Positions 1-8,120 of a stretch of DNA of 50,184 nt are shown here, one piece after another. Where the stretch lies: positions 1 through 50,184 of the forward strand of contig NZ_JAAKZY010000062.1 in NCBI RefSeq assembly GCF_011045015.1. The letters are read 5' to 3'. Both the position numbers and the translations under genes were made by a program. Each line of letters opens with the position of its first letter. Within the stretch, counting starts at the first letter, position 1. The notes below the pieces were generated by a model that was given only the letters and a program-made list of their open reading frames with translations, had not been told where the DNA came from and ran no database searches. The DNA is from Streptomyces scabichelini. GTDB taxonomy: Bacteria > Actinomycetota > Actinomycetes > Streptomycetales > Streptomycetaceae.

Positions 1-119
1 GCCCCTCCCCCTGTGCCCCGTCGGCGGCGTCACCGCGGCGGCCGCGAACGACCGTCGTACGACAACGTTTTCCAGCCTCGGCCTCGCCCCTCCAGCCTCG
101 GACCGCCCCTGCCGCGTAT

Positions 120-151
120 CCGACCGCGGCACCCCTCCCCGCCGCGGTCGG
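120..151. terminator. Candidate hairpin downstream of the YjbR-type gene
   Basis: A perfect 10-bp inverted repeat (CCGACCGCGG / CCGCGGTCGG) with a 12-nt loop lies about 50 nt past the stop of the minus-strand gene ending at 204. A weaker 5-bp hairpin (GGGGC/GCCCC) lies at 177-195, directly after that stop. Neither is followed by a T-run on the minus strand, so termination is an inference from position and GC-rich stems. The first 119 bases of the window hold nothing else I can support. Confidence 0.35.
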
Positions 152-203
152 TCAGCCACCGTCCGGATCATGCCACGGGGCACTGACAACGCCCCAAGGG
201 TTT

Positions 204-563
204 TCAGTCCGCTGCCGGAAGCCCCAACTCCGGGTACGACTCCAGAAGCCGAGAGCTTGCGGCCTGCCGCCAGGAGTCGGCGAGGATGTCCCGCAGTTCG
301 CCGTCGTCCTCAAGAGCGGCGAGCCGGACGCGCACCCAGGCGAATGCCGCCTCGTGGTCGGCGATCCAGAACTTCTCGGGCTCCGCGAGGGCGAGTTCGT
401 CGCGCTCCTCCTTCGGGCAGCGCACGGCGATGGACGTCTCGTCCTCCGGCAGGGTGGCGAACATCTTGCCCCCGACCCGGAACGTGGGCATGCTCCACGC
501 GATCTTCTCCGTCGTGTCCGGCAGGGACAGGGCGATACGGCGTACATCTTCTGCGTCCGGCAT
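204..563 (-). CDS. MmcQ/YjbR-like DNA-binding family protein
   Basis: The 119-residue product starts MPDAEDVRRIALSLPDT and contains the family's typical sequence: an N-terminal helix with ALSLPDTTEK, then W-S-M-P-T-F-R-V-G-G-K-M-F-A around residues 23-36, and an AVRCP segment near 46-50. The size fits the small single-domain YjbR (CyaY-like) fold. I chose the ATG at 563 because longer readings add low-complexity sequence unlike the family. It lies 38 nt downstream of the GNAT gene and is probably the last gene of the XRE-GNAT-YjbR operon. Members are often called DNA-binding proteins from structure alone, so the cellular role is unknown. Confidence 0.8.
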   Translation of the reverse strand: MPDAEDVRRIALSLPDTTEKIAWSMPTFRVGGKMFATLPEDETSIAVRCPKEERDELALAEPEKFWIADHEAAFAWVRVRLAALEDDGELRDILADSWRQAASSRLLESYPELGLPAAD

Positions 564-601
564 GACTCGCACCGTAGCCAATACCACTGACAACCACCTG
601 C

Positions 602-1204
602 TCAGCCAAGCCGGACCGCGGAACCGGCTCCCGCCGCCGTCGCACGCTCCCGCAGGTTCTTGTAGTAGATCGTCGTGGAGCGCAGGATTCCGTGCGGATC
701 CGTCGCGTAGTCCGGCACGACCCCCGACCGGGACCAACCGGCCGAGCGGTACAGGGACTCGGCGGGGCTCCCGGTCTCGGTGTCGAGAACGAGCAGGGTC
801 ACGCCCGCGTCGGCCGCCGCGCGTTCGGCGGTGGTGAGCAGGGTCCGGCCCAGTCCCCGGCCGCGACCGTCCCGGTGCACCATCAGCTTGACGATCTCGG
901 CCCGGTGGCGGCCGTTGGGCAGGTCGGAGAAGGCGACGCCGACGGTGCCGAGGATCCGGCCGTCGTCGCGCGTGACGTCACGCGCGATCCACATCGCGCG
1001 GCGGCCGGCGTCGAGTTCGGGGGCGAGCGCCCGCCACCAGGCCGCGGCCGCGGCGCGGTCGAGCGGCGCGAGGAAGCCGACCGAGGATCCGCCGTCCACC
1101 ACGTCGGCGAGCAGGTCGGCGAGACCGTCGGCGCAGTCGAGCAGCGATGCGGCGGACAGCCGTGTCAGAGGCACTGGAGGCGTCGGAGGCGTCGGCGCGC
1201 TCAC
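602..1204 (-). CDS. GNAT family N-acetyltransferase
   Basis: The 200-residue protein has a clear GNAT domain. Beta-4 is seen as HRAEIVKLMVHRDGRGRGLG, where the R-G-R-G-L-G stretch is the acetyl-CoA pyrophosphate loop (about residues 125-130), followed by LLTTAERAAADAG and the C-terminal LYRSAGW motif. The start is a GTG at 1204 whose last two bases and following A form the TGA of the upstream regulator (GTGA overlap), which implies translational coupling. The longer reading, from 1273, would overlap the regulator by 70 bases and is unlikely. The substrate cannot be deduced. Its pairing with an XRE-cupin regulator suggests a small-molecule detoxification or modification role, which is inference. 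Confidence 0.88.
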   Translation of the reverse strand: MSAPTPPTPPVPLTRLSAASLLDCADGLADLLADVVDGGSSVGFLAPLDRAAAAAWWRALAPELDAGRRAMWIARDVTRDDGRILGTVGVAFSDLPNGRHRAEIVKLMVHRDGRGRGLGRTLLTTAERAAADAGVTLLVLDTETGSPAESLYRSAGWSRSGVVPDYATDPHGILRSTTIYYKNLRERATAAGAGSAVRLG

Positions 1205-1809
1205 GGCAGGACCACCACCAGGGCGTAGCGCACGTCCTCCGGCCCCGGGCAGTGGAAACGCGTCGGTCCCCACACCCGCAGTCGAAGGCAGTCGCCGGTG
1301 CCGAGACGGTGCTCGGTGCCCTCCGCCGTGATGTCGAGCCGCCCGTCGAGGATCCAGATGTGCTGCTCAAGGCCGGGCACGGGAGGCCTGTCGTACGAGA
1401 CGTCCGCGCCCGACGCCAGCCGGCCCTCGACCAACTCGCCGCGCAACCCCGCATGCGGCGGCGACACCGACCGGCGTACGAACCCGGAGGTCTTGTCCTC
1501 CCACACGCTCTGCTCGGCCGCGCGTACCACTGGCGCATGCCCCGCCTCGACCTCGCTGAGCAGCTGCGACATGGTCCGCCCGTACACCGCGCACAGGCGG
1601 TTGAGCAGGGACGCCGTGGGGCTGATCTCGGCACGCTCGGCCCGGGAGAGCGTCGACCGGCTCACCCCGCTACGCTCGGCCAACTCGCCGAGGGACCAGC
1701 CACGTTCGGCACGAAGCTCGGCGAGTCGGGCGGCCAGACGGGCGTCGACGGGATCTTGCAGCCCGACCAGCCCGACCTCCGAGCTCTCACCCCTCGCAGC
1801 TCTTCTCAT
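1201..1809 (-). CDS. XRE-cupin transcriptional regulator
   Basis: The 202-residue reading has an N-terminal helix-turn-helix of the XRE type (about residues 22-77: LAELRAERGWSLGELAERSG then VSRSTLSRAERAE) and a C-terminal cupin segment (LEQHIWILDGRLDIT, then a GDCLRLR turn) likely to bind a small ligand. It is the first gene of an operon with the GNAT and YjbR-type genes. An in-frame start 34 codons upstream exists, but I prefer the ATG at 1809. A TATCAT -10-like hexamer sits exactly 7 nt before it and there is no Shine-Dalgarno sequence, the pattern of a leaderless transcript. A near-perfect palindrome covers that -10 and the start codon, so autorepression is likely. Confidence 0.85.
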   Translation of the reverse strand: MRRAARGESSEVGLVGLQDPVDARLAARLAELRAERGWSLGELAERSGVSRSTLSRAERAEISPTASLLNRLCAVYGRTMSQLLSEVEAGHAPVVRAAEQSVWEDKTSGFVRRSVSPPHAGLRGELVEGRLASGADVSYDRPPVPGLEQHIWILDGRLDITAEGTEHRLGTGDCLRLRVWGPTRFHCPGPEDVRYALVVVLP

Positions 1810-1833
1810 ATCTGGGATGATATCCCGGATATG
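1807..1833. promoter_or_regulatory. Operator palindrome over -10 and start of the XRE-cupin gene
   Basis: A 27-bp inverted repeat has arms CATATCTGGGAT and ATCCCGGATATG (one mismatch) around a 3-nt centre. On the minus strand it contains TATCAT at 1822-1817, spaced 7 nt from the ATG at 1809, so a bound dimer would cover both the -10 and the start codon. Autoregulation by the adjacent XRE-cupin protein is inferred from position and symmetry. Confidence 0.6.
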
Positions 1834-1913
1834 AACAACAGATCCACACCCCCGCGCCGGGCGTTCCGCACCTTCATCACCCCCCGGGTTCACCACCCCC
1901 GGACCCGTCACGG

Positions 1914-1947
1914 CTCAATTGATCTCTTAGGGCAACTCAATTGATCT
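1914..1947. promoter_or_regulatory. Two 12-bp direct repeats upstream of the DUF2264 gene
   Basis: CTCAATTGATCT occurs at 1914-1925 and again at 1936-1947, with starts 22 bp apart, about two helical turns. Each copy contains the palindrome TCAATTGA. The AT-rich composition stands out in this GC-rich DNA. The repeats lie 74 nt before the chosen DUF2264 start and could be a regulator's binding sites or part of its promoter. No cognate regulator is identified. Confidence 0.45.
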
Positions 1948-2020
1948 ATTGGCGGCAACCGACCGTATCCCTCCTCAGACATCCGTAAGCGCCCGGCCAC
2001 CGAGGAGTCAGGACCCTGTC

Positions 2021-3904
2021 ATGCCCGCACCGCATCTGGCCCTGCCACCCACCGACCGCGTCCTTTCGCCGCTCACCGGCTGGACGCGGGCGCACTGGGA
2101 GGCGCTCGCCGACCGGCAGTTGGAAGCGCTGGTTCCGTATGCCACGCCGGGCCTGGCGCAGTATCGGCTGCCCGGCCGGACTTCCTGGTCGGGTGTGGTG
2201 TCGGACGGACTGGAAGGTTTCGCACGGTCATTTCTACTGGCCTCTTTCCGGATCGCGGGGGCGCGGGGGGAGGTGGATCCCCGTCTCGTAGAACGGTATG
2301 CGCGGGGTCTGACAACGGGCACGGACCGCGACAGCGGCGAAGCCTGGCCCGAACTCACCGACTGCTCCCAGCAGATGGCGGAGGCGGCCCTGATCGCCGT
2401 CGGACTGCATGAGACCCGCCCCTGGATCTGGGACCGTCTGGACGGCGATGTGCGGGAGCGTGTTGTGGACTGGCTGTGGGGTTTCGTCGGCCGCCGCACC
2501 TGGGACAACCACTGGCGCCTGTACCAGGTGGTGGCCGAGCAGTTCCTGGCCTCGGTCGGCGCGCCGTACCGGCAGGACGACATCGACGCGGGACTCGACC
2601 GCATCGAGGACTGGTACGTCGGCGACGGCTGGTACAGCGACGGCCAGGGCCGCGCCTTCGACTACTACAACGGCTGGGCCATGCACCTGTACCCCCTGCT
2701 GTGGTCCCGGATGACGGGCGGCGAGGGCGGTGGCCGCGGCCGGGTCTACCGGGACCGGCTGGCCCAATTCCTCGCCGTCTACCCGCAGTTCTTCGGCGCG
2801 GACGGTGCGCCGGTGCACCAGGGCCGATCCCTGACGTACCGATTCGCCACCACGGCCCCGGTGTGGCTGGGGGCCCTCGCGGGCTGCACCCCGCTGGCTC
2901 CGGGGCTCACGCGCCGGCTCGCCTCCGGCGCGGTGAGCCACTTCGTGGAGCGCGGGGTGCCCGATGAGCGGGGGCTGCTGCCGCTCGGCTGGTACGGCAC
3001 GTTCCTGCCGATGACCCAGCCGTACTCGGGGCCCGCGTCACCGTACTGGGCGAGCAAAGGTTTCCTCGGACTGCTGCTGCCCGCGGACCACCCGGTGTGG
3101 ACGGCGCGTGAACTTCCGCTCCCCGTCGAGGAGTCGGACCAGTACACCGCCCTCCCGGCCCCGGGCTGGCTGCTGCACGGCACGAAGCACGACGGCATCG
3201 TCCGCCTGGTCAACCACGGCAGCGACCACAACTCCCCGGACCGGCCCCCCGAGGACGATCCGCACTACGCGAAGTTCGGGTACTCGACGGCCACCGCTCC
3301 CGAGGCGGGCGCGCACGCCTGGGAGCGGACCGTGGACGGACACATCGCGCTCCTCGCGCCGGACGGCACCGCCTCACGCCGCCGCCTGATCCTTCCGCTG
3401 CGCTGCTCCGGGCGTACGGCGGCCTCCCGTTATCACGCTCAACTGCCGGGCACCGACGCCGAGTTCCCGATCGAGACGACCAGTGTGCTGCGCGGTCCAT
3501 GGGAGATCCGCGTGCACCGGGTGCAGGCTCCGGCCGGTGTGGCGGTGCGGGAGGGCGGTCACGCGGTCGCTGCCGAGGCCAGGCCCACGGCGGAGCGGGG
3601 TGCGGGCTGGGCGCTGGCGCGGACCGCGGACGGGCTGACCAGTGTGGTCGTCGCGCTGCACGGCTGGGACGAGGACGCGGGCATCGCGCGCGAGGTCGAG
3701 GCCAACGCCTTCGGTCCGCATTCGGCGACCCCGTACGTCCGGTGCGCGGCCGGCCGTCCGGGCGGCAGGGGTGTGTACGTCACGCTGCTCGCGCTGACCC
3801 GGGATGCCGTGCATCCTCAGGCGTTACGGGAGTCGGTGGCCTGCGTGGTGGAGGACCAAGAAGTCCGGATCACCTTCCCCGAAGGGGACACCATTTCCGT
3901 ATGA
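2021..3904 (+). CDS. DUF2264 domain-containing protein
   Basis: The 627-residue protein matches the DUF2264 family in the segments I recognise: an N-terminal LSPLTGWTRAHWEALADRQL, an aromatic-rich region around residues 180-240 with WDNHWRLYQ, DGWYSDGQG and FDYYNGWAMH, and SPYWASKGF near residue 345. The family has a predominantly alpha-helical barrel-like N-terminal part followed by a beta-rich part, and I believe some members act on uronic-acid sugars; I am not certain of an activity. No signal peptide is visible. The ATG at 2021 has GAGGAG 13 nt upstream; a TTG at 1949 would add 24 unconvincing residues. A carbohydrate-related intracellular role is likely. Confidence 0.8.
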   Translation: MPAPHLALPPTDRVLSPLTGWTRAHWEALADRQLEALVPYATPGLAQYRLPGRTSWSGVVSDGLEGFARSFLLASFRIAGARGEVDPRLVERYARGLTTGTDRDSGEAWPELTDCSQQMAEAALIAVGLHETRPWIWDRLDGDVRERVVDWLWGFVGRRTWDNHWRLYQVVAEQFLASVGAPYRQDDIDAGLDRIEDWYVGDGWYSDGQGRAFDYYNGWAMHLYPLLWSRMTGGEGGGRGRVYRDRLAQFLAVYPQFFGADGAPVHQGRSLTYRFATTAPVWLGALAGCTPLAPGLTRRLASGAVSHFVERGVPDERGLLPLGWYGTFLPMTQPYSGPASPYWASKGFLGLLLPADHPVWTARELPLPVEESDQYTALPAPGWLLHGTKHDGIVRLVNHGSDHNSPDRPPEDDPHYAKFGYSTATAPEAGAHAWERTVDGHIALLAPDGTASRRRLILPLRCSGRTAASRYHAQLPGTDAEFPIETTSVLRGPWEIRVHRVQAPAGVAVREGGHAVAAEARPTAERGAGWALARTADGLTSVVVALHGWDEDAGIAREVEANAFGPHSATPYVRCAAGRPGGRGVYVTLLALTRDAVHPQALRESVACVVEDQEVRITFPEGDTISV

Positions 3905-3973
3905 AGGCTCCCAGAAGGGGACACGTTTCCGCATGAACGCTCCCCGAAGGGGACACCGTCTCGGCATGAAGCC
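3877..3973 (+). repeat. Three tandem ~33-bp units duplicating the gene's 3' end
   Basis: Units begin at 3877, 3910 and 3942 (period 33, then 32). Each has the core GAAGGGGACAC followed by a T/C-rich run and ATGA. Unit 1 encodes the last residues of the DUF2264 protein (PEGDTISV) and its stop. Unit 3 would encode PEGDTVSA plus stop, and unit 2 is one base shorter. The array is therefore a tandem duplication of the gene terminus including the stop codon. Confidence 0.8.
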
Positions 3974-3975
3974 AC

Positions 3976-4013
3976 CTGAGAGGCCCTTCACAACCGCCCG
4001 AAGGGCCTCTCAG
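3976..4013. terminator. Bidirectional terminator hairpin
   Basis: A perfect 13-bp stem (CTGAGAGGCCCTT / AAGGGCCTCTCAG) with a 12-nt loop lies between the convergent DUF2264 and GAF-domain genes. Its right arm contains the stop codon of the minus-strand GAF gene. The position suits a shared terminator. Confidence 0.75.
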
Positions 4014-4600
4014 AACCCGCCGCTCTCCCGCAGCTCGATCCGCTCGACGAGTTCCGCCGCCATGGCCTTGATGGTGTCCAGGCCTGCCATGCCCCAGGGC
4101 CGCGGCTCGACGTCCTCGACGCACACCGTGCCGAGCACGATGCCTGTGTGGTCGATGAGGGGGGCTCCCAGGTAGGAGCGGATACCGATCTCGTCGACGA
4201 CCGGGTTTCCGGCGAACCGTGGATAGTCGCGGACGTCCTCCAGGGCCAGCGCCTTGCCCCGGACCACCACATGGGGACAGAAGCCGTGGTCGCGGGCCAT
4301 GGAGCGGCCGAACCCGTACTCCGTACCGTCCGCGGCGACGACCACAGCCGGCCGGTCGCCCGAGCCGGTGCCGTCCGGGGTGTGCAGACCGGCGAAGAAC
4401 TGCCCGTTCTCGTCGATGAAGTTGACCATCGCGTACGGCACCGCGGCGATCTCCGCGAGCCGGTCCGCGAAGGCGTCGAAGGCCGGCTCGGCCCGCTCCC
4501 CCAGACCGAGCCGGCGCAACCGCCGCGTACGGGCGGGCGCCTCCTTGTCCTCGGGGGTGAGCAGCAGCCGACCGGCCGGGCGCGGCGGGTCGTACCTCAT
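4010..4600 (-). CDS. GAF domain protein, fifth gene of the conservon
   Basis: The 196-residue product has a GAF-like sensor domain: FDAFADRLAEIAAVPYAMVN, then FIDENGQFFAG, a DHGFCPHVVV segment containing the only obvious cysteine, and IRSYLGAPLIDHTGIVLGTV. These correspond to the usual GAF pattern of V-x-F-I-D, an H/C-containing central helix, and a Y-x-G-x-P-L beta strand followed by G-T-V-C. The ATG at 4600 overlaps the GTPase stop (ATGA), so it is co-translated with the conservon. GAF domains bind cyclic nucleotides, haem or small ligands. Here it may feed a signal to, or read the state of, the GTPase module. Ligand and partner are unknown. Confidence 0.82.
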   Translation of the reverse strand: MRYDPPRPAGRLLLTPEDKEAPARTRRLRRLGLGERAEPAFDAFADRLAEIAAVPYAMVNFIDENGQFFAGLHTPDGTGSGDRPAVVVAADGTEYGFGRSMARDHGFCPHVVVRGKALALEDVRDYPRFAGNPVVDEIGIRSYLGAPLIDHTGIVLGTVCVEDVEPRPWGMAGLDTIKAMAAELVERIELRESGGF

Positions 4601-5196
4601 GTATGGGCTCCGTAGCTGGCGGCGCGCGTGGGCGCGTGGGCGATCAGGTGGCGGACGAGGGTCAGCAGGGTCTGCACCCCTGAACTGGAGATCCGCGCGT
4701 CGCAGCGCACGATGGGGATCTCCGGGTCCAGGTCGATGGCCGCCCGCACCTCCTCCGGGTCGTAGCGGTACGCGCCGTCGAACTCGTTGACGGCCACGAT
4801 GAACCCCATGCCGCGCTGCTCGAAGAAGTCGACGGCGGCGAAGCAGTCCTCCAGGCGGCGGGTGTCGGCGAGGATGACCGCGCCGAGCGCGCCCTCGGAG
4901 AGCTCGTCCCACATGAACCAGAACCGCTCCTGCCCGGGGGTGCCGAACAGATACAGCACGTGTTCCGGATCGAGGGTGATGCGCCCGAAATCCATCGCGA
5001 CGGTCGTCTCGATCTTGTTCTCGATGCCGTCGAGGTTGTCGGTCGAGGCGCTGACCGTGGTGAGCAGTTCCTCCGTACTCAGTGGCGCGATTTCGCTCAC
5101 CGCGCCGACGAAGGTGGTCTTGCCTACCCCGAACCCTCCCGCCACCAGGATCTTCAGTGCGGTGGGGAAGGGGTCAGAGCTGTCGTCGTAGTCCAT
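4597..5196 (-). CDS. Conservon small GTPase (CvnD-like)
   Basis: The 199-residue protein is a Ras-like/MglA-type ATP/GTP-binding protein. The P-loop is GGFGVGKT at residues 20-27, a DFG segment near 69-71 stands in the switch region, and FGTPGQERF is the G3 box. The G4 position reads VNEFD rather than the common NKxD, which is usual for this conservon family. It overlaps the DUF742 gene by 23 nt and is followed by the GAF gene with an ATGA overlap. In conservons, the sensor kinase-like protein, roadblock protein, DUF742 protein and GTPase are thought to form a membrane-associated complex resembling eukaryotic G-protein signalling. Confidence 0.93.
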   Translation of the reverse strand: MDYDDSSDPFPTALKILVAGGFGVGKTTFVGAVSEIAPLSTEELLTTVSASTDNLDGIENKIETTVAMDFGRITLDPEHVLYLFGTPGQERFWFMWDELSEGALGAVILADTRRLEDCFAAVDFFEQRGMGFIVAVNEFDGAYRYDPEEVRAAIDLDPEIPIVRCDARISSSGVQTLLTLVRHLIAHAPTRAASYGAHT

Positions 5197-5551
5197 CGAG
5201 CACTGCCTCCAGAAGGGACCGGTCAGTGGGTTTGTGGTGGAAGGCCGGGGGCTTCGTGGACAGCGCCCCGCAGTCGACGAGGTCGGACAGCAGCACTTTG
5301 GTGACCGCCGCCGGCAGCTTCAGATGTGCGGCCACCTCGGCGACCGAGACGGGCATCCGGCACAGTTCGAGTGCCTGGGCGTGCTCGGGGCCGAGGTAAC
5401 CGAGAGGGGTGGCTCCGGTGGTCCTCATCTGCGACAGGAGGTCGAGCGCGGTGCTCGGCCGGGTCCGGCCGTTGCTGACCGTGTAGGGGCGTACAAGGCG
5501 TCCGGCCGCGTCATCGAGCCAAGGCCCGTCGCCGGCCGCGGCCACGCTCAA
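5174..5551 (-). CDS. Conservon DUF742 protein (CvnC-like)
   Basis: The 125-residue protein shows the DUF742 signature: an N-terminal DDAAGRLVRPYTVSNGRT block, a DLLSQMRTTG helix, then a winged-helix-like part with GPEHAQALELCRMPVSVAEV, AAHLKLPAAVTKVLLSDLV and a C-terminal basic/hydrophobic end. Its ATG at 5551 overlaps the stop of the roadblock gene (ATGA). The winged-helix fold suggests protein or nucleic-acid binding. In this context it is most likely the adaptor of the conservon complex. Confidence 0.92.
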   Translation of the reverse strand: MSVAAAGDGPWLDDAAGRLVRPYTVSNGRTRPSTALDLLSQMRTTGATPLGYLGPEHAQALELCRMPVSVAEVAAHLKLPAAVTKVLLSDLVDCGALSTKPPAFHHKPTDRSLLEAVLDGLRRQL

Positions 5552-5982
5552 GGCCTCATCGCCGGGGGTTCGACGGCGGACTGCCTCGGCGCGGTCATCA
5601 GATACGGGCGGACGCTCTTGACCAGCATCGCCATCTCGTATCCGAGCACGGCCGCGTCCGCCTCGCGTCCGGCGAGGACGGCGAGGCAGGTCCCGGAGCC
5701 CGCGGTGGACACGAACAGCAGGGTGGAGTCGAGCTCGACGACGACCTGGCGTACGTCACCGCCGTCCCCGAAGCGGACGCCCGCGCTGCGTCCCAGGGAG
5801 TAGAGCCCGGAGGCGAGGGCCGCCATGTGGTCGGCGCTGTCGGGGTCGAGGCCGTGGACCGATTTCACCAGTCCGTCACAGGAGAGCAGCACCGCGCTCT
5901 TGGTGTGCGGGACGCGCTGCACCAGGCCGCTCATCAGCCAGTCGAGATCGGATACATGGGCGGTCGGCACATCGCTCGCCAT
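5548..5982 (-). CDS. Conservon roadblock/LC7 protein (CvnB-like)
   Basis: The domain is a roadblock/LC7 fold: LDWLMSGLVQRVPHTKSAVL, then LLSCDGLVKSVHGL, DHMAALASGLYSLGRSAG, and a central QVVVELDSTLLFV strand. Roadblock proteins act as GTPase regulators or scaffolds, as with MglB and MglA. I chose the ATG at 5982 (144 residues) because AAGGAG lies 10 nt upstream on the minus strand. An alternative ATG at 6063 overlaps the kinase stop (ATGA) but adds 27 Ser/Thr-rich residues outside the domain. Both starts are possible, and internal initiation would allow two isoforms. Confidence 0.9.
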   Translation of the reverse strand: MASDVPTAHVSDLDWLMSGLVQRVPHTKSAVLLSCDGLVKSVHGLDPDSADHMAALASGLYSLGRSAGVRFGDGGDVRQVVVELDSTLLFVSTAGSGTCLAVLAGREADAAVLGYEMAMLVKSVRPYLMTAPRQSAVEPPAMRP

Positions 5983-6059
5983 GGGGGATCGACTCCTTGA
6001 AGTACGTACGTCTGTGGGAGCGGAGGTGTGGGTGGACGTGGAGGTGGGGGTGGCGTTGA

Positions 6060-8120
6060 TCATCCGGCTGATGTGCTCCCGTCGTGCCGGGCGGTGAAGT
6101 CGTGACCGGGCGCGGGCGTCGGCTCGCGCAGGATGTGCGCCTCGACCGGTTCTTGCTCGCCACTCCGTGCCGCGTCACTACTTGTCACGTCACTACGTGC
6201 CGCATCTCTGCGCGCCGCGTCCCGCTGCTGGGCCTCGGCGAGCCCGATGCCCCGCTGGAACGCCGCCATCAGGCCCGGGTCGTGACCGATGAGGAGGTCC
6301 GGGTCCTGGCGAGGTACGGGCCCGTCGCGCAGTTCGGGCACGATGTGCTCCTGGGCCCGTCGTCTGGGCAGTTGGGGCTTGCCCATGGTGCCGCGCACCG
6401 CGCCGCCCCGCCCTGTCGGCGACGCGACCGCCTTGTCCATGCTCTCGAGGTTCTCGATCACGATCCGCCGGTCGTCGGGGCGGATACCGGGCAGTGCCTC
6501 CGCCGGATTGGGCCGCGCCTCGGCGCCGCGCACCGGGAGCGGCACCGAGCGGCTGCCGTTCGCCGCCGTGGTTCCGACCGGCGCGTCGTCCCACTGCTGC
6601 CACGGCATGGCGGCCCTCGCGCCCAGGTGCCCGTTCGCCGTCGCCTCCTGCCACGACGCATGCGATACGTCGCCGGGGGCGCCCGGCGCGACACCCTGCA
6701 CCGGGATCGGCATGCCGTGGACCACTGTTCCCTGGACCGAAACGCCGTGAGGAGCCGACGTCACGCCTTGCGGAGCCGACGCCCCCTGTACGAACGTCCC
6801 GTGCGCCGGAACACCATGGGCCGGCGTGCTGTACGTGGGAGCACCCTCGGCCGGCGCACCGGCCTCCGACACCACCCTCCGCGCCCGCCCCGCCCCCGCC
6901 TGCGGCTGCTCCTGTTCCGCGCCGAGAAGCCCCTGCGGAACGATGAGTACGGCCTGGACACCGCCGTAGATGTTGGTCTGCAGCCGGACCGCGATGCCGT
7001 GCCTGCGGGCGAGCTGCGAGACCACGAACAGCCCGATGCGGCCGTCCTGCAACAGGCTGGCGACGTTCACCTGGTCCGGGTCGGCGAGCAGTGCGTTCAT
7101 CTTGGTCTGCTCGGCGGGCGGCATGCCGAGCCCGCGGTCCTCGACCTCGACGGCGAGCCCCGAGGTGACGACGTTGGCCCGTAGCAGGACCTGCGTCTGC
7201 GGGGCCGAGAACACCGTGGCGTTCTCGATGAGTTCGGCCAGCAGATGGATCACGTCGGCGACGGCGTGACCGCGTACGGTGCCGTCGATCGGCGGTACGA
7301 GCTTGACGCGCGAGTACTGCTCGACCTCGGCGATGGCGGAGCGCAGCACCTCGGTCATGCAGACCGGGTTGCTCCACTGACGGCGGGAGACGGCGCCGCC
7401 GAGCACGGCGACGTTCTCGGCGTGGCGGCGGGTGCGGGTGGCGAGGTGGTCGACGTGGAAGAGGCCCTTGAGCAGGTCCGGGTCCTCGATCTCGTTCTCC
7501 AGCTCGTCCAGGATCGAGATCTCGCGGTGTACGAGGGACTGCAGCCGCCGGGCCAGATTGACGAAGACCTCGACCTTCTGCTCGCTGCCCGCGTAACTGG
7601 ACAGCTGGGAGGCCTGGACGACCGCGCTGACAGCGCCGTCGTGAGCGCGCGCGAGGTCGTCGGCGAGCAGGTCGAAGTCGTCGGCGTCCGGGGCGGGGTC
7701 GCTGCGCTTCCGGCTCGCGGGCGGTCCGTCCCCGCGCCGCAGCGCCTCGACGAGACCGCGCAGATCGTCCTGGTCGCGGGCGCTGGTGCGGCGCAGCGTG
7801 CCGACACGCTCGCGTACGGACCTGGCGGCGCGCTCGGCTGCCACGGCGGCGATCACGATGCCCGCGAGGGCGACCGCGGCGGCTCCACCGAGCACGACCC
7901 ACAGGGTGAGGCCGGGCCTGGCCATGGTCGAGCGGACGGTGAACAGCACGGCGGCGCTGGCGCTGAGGGCCACCGCGACGGGTGGCAGAACCGCGAGACG
8001 GAGGAGCTGGGGCCGTATGTGGGTCTCGGGCAGCGAGGGGGCGGTGCGGGCGACCGGTCGCCCGTGGCGCCCGCCCTCGCGGCGGTCTGCGCGTGCGGCC
8101 GGTGCGCGAAGGTGAGACAT
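6060..8120 (-). CDS. Conservon sensor histidine kinase-like ATPase (CvnA-like)
   Basis: The 686-residue reading begins at the ATG at 8120, which has GAGGA a few bases upstream. Two membrane segments lie near residues 38-61 and 71-94, with almost no extracytoplasmic loop. A cytoplasmic helical region follows, then an ATPase domain with the N box HLLAELIENATVFSAP and a VEDRGLGM G1 box, ending about residue 410. The remaining ~270 residues form a low-complexity tail with repeated A-P-x-H-G-V units and R-D-A-A-R repeats, likely disordered. No obvious phospho-acceptor histidine with H-E-x-x-x-P context is seen, as is common for conservon kinases. It is the membrane anchor and probable signal-input component of the operon. 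Confidence 0.92.
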   Translation of the reverse strand: MSHLRAPAARADRREGGRHGRPVARTAPSLPETHIRPQLLRLAVLPPVAVALSASAAVLFTVRSTMARPGLTLWVVLGGAAAVALAGIVIAAVAAERAARSVRERVGTLRRTSARDQDDLRGLVEALRRGDGPPASRKRSDPAPDADDFDLLADDLARAHDGAVSAVVQASQLSSYAGSEQKVEVFVNLARRLQSLVHREISILDELENEIEDPDLLKGLFHVDHLATRTRRHAENVAVLGGAVSRRQWSNPVCMTEVLRSAIAEVEQYSRVKLVPPIDGTVRGHAVADVIHLLAELIENATVFSAPQTQVLLRANVVTSGLAVEVEDRGLGMPPAEQTKMNALLADPDQVNVASLLQDGRIGLFVVSQLARRHGIAVRLQTNIYGGVQAVLIVPQGLLGAEQEQPQAGAGRARRVVSEAGAPAEGAPTYSTPAHGVPAHGTFVQGASAPQGVTSAPHGVSVQGTVVHGMPIPVQGVAPGAPGDVSHASWQEATANGHLGARAAMPWQQWDDAPVGTTAANGSRSVPLPVRGAEARPNPAEALPGIRPDDRRIVIENLESMDKAVASPTGRGGAVRGTMGKPQLPRRRAQEHIVPELRDGPVPRQDPDLLIGHDPGLMAAFQRGIGLAEAQQRDAARRDAARSDVTSSDAARSGEQEPVEAHILREPTPAPGHDFTARHDGSTSAG

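Noticed and set aside
1831..1944. 37-codon plus-strand ORF starting in the operator palindrome
   Set aside because: No ribosome site and no recognisable sequence; its ATG exists because of palindrome symmetry.
3901..3973. Short ATG-initiated peptides (M-K-A-P-R-R-G-H) in the repeats after DUF2264
   Set aside because: They result from tandem duplication of the gene end; no ribosome site precedes them.
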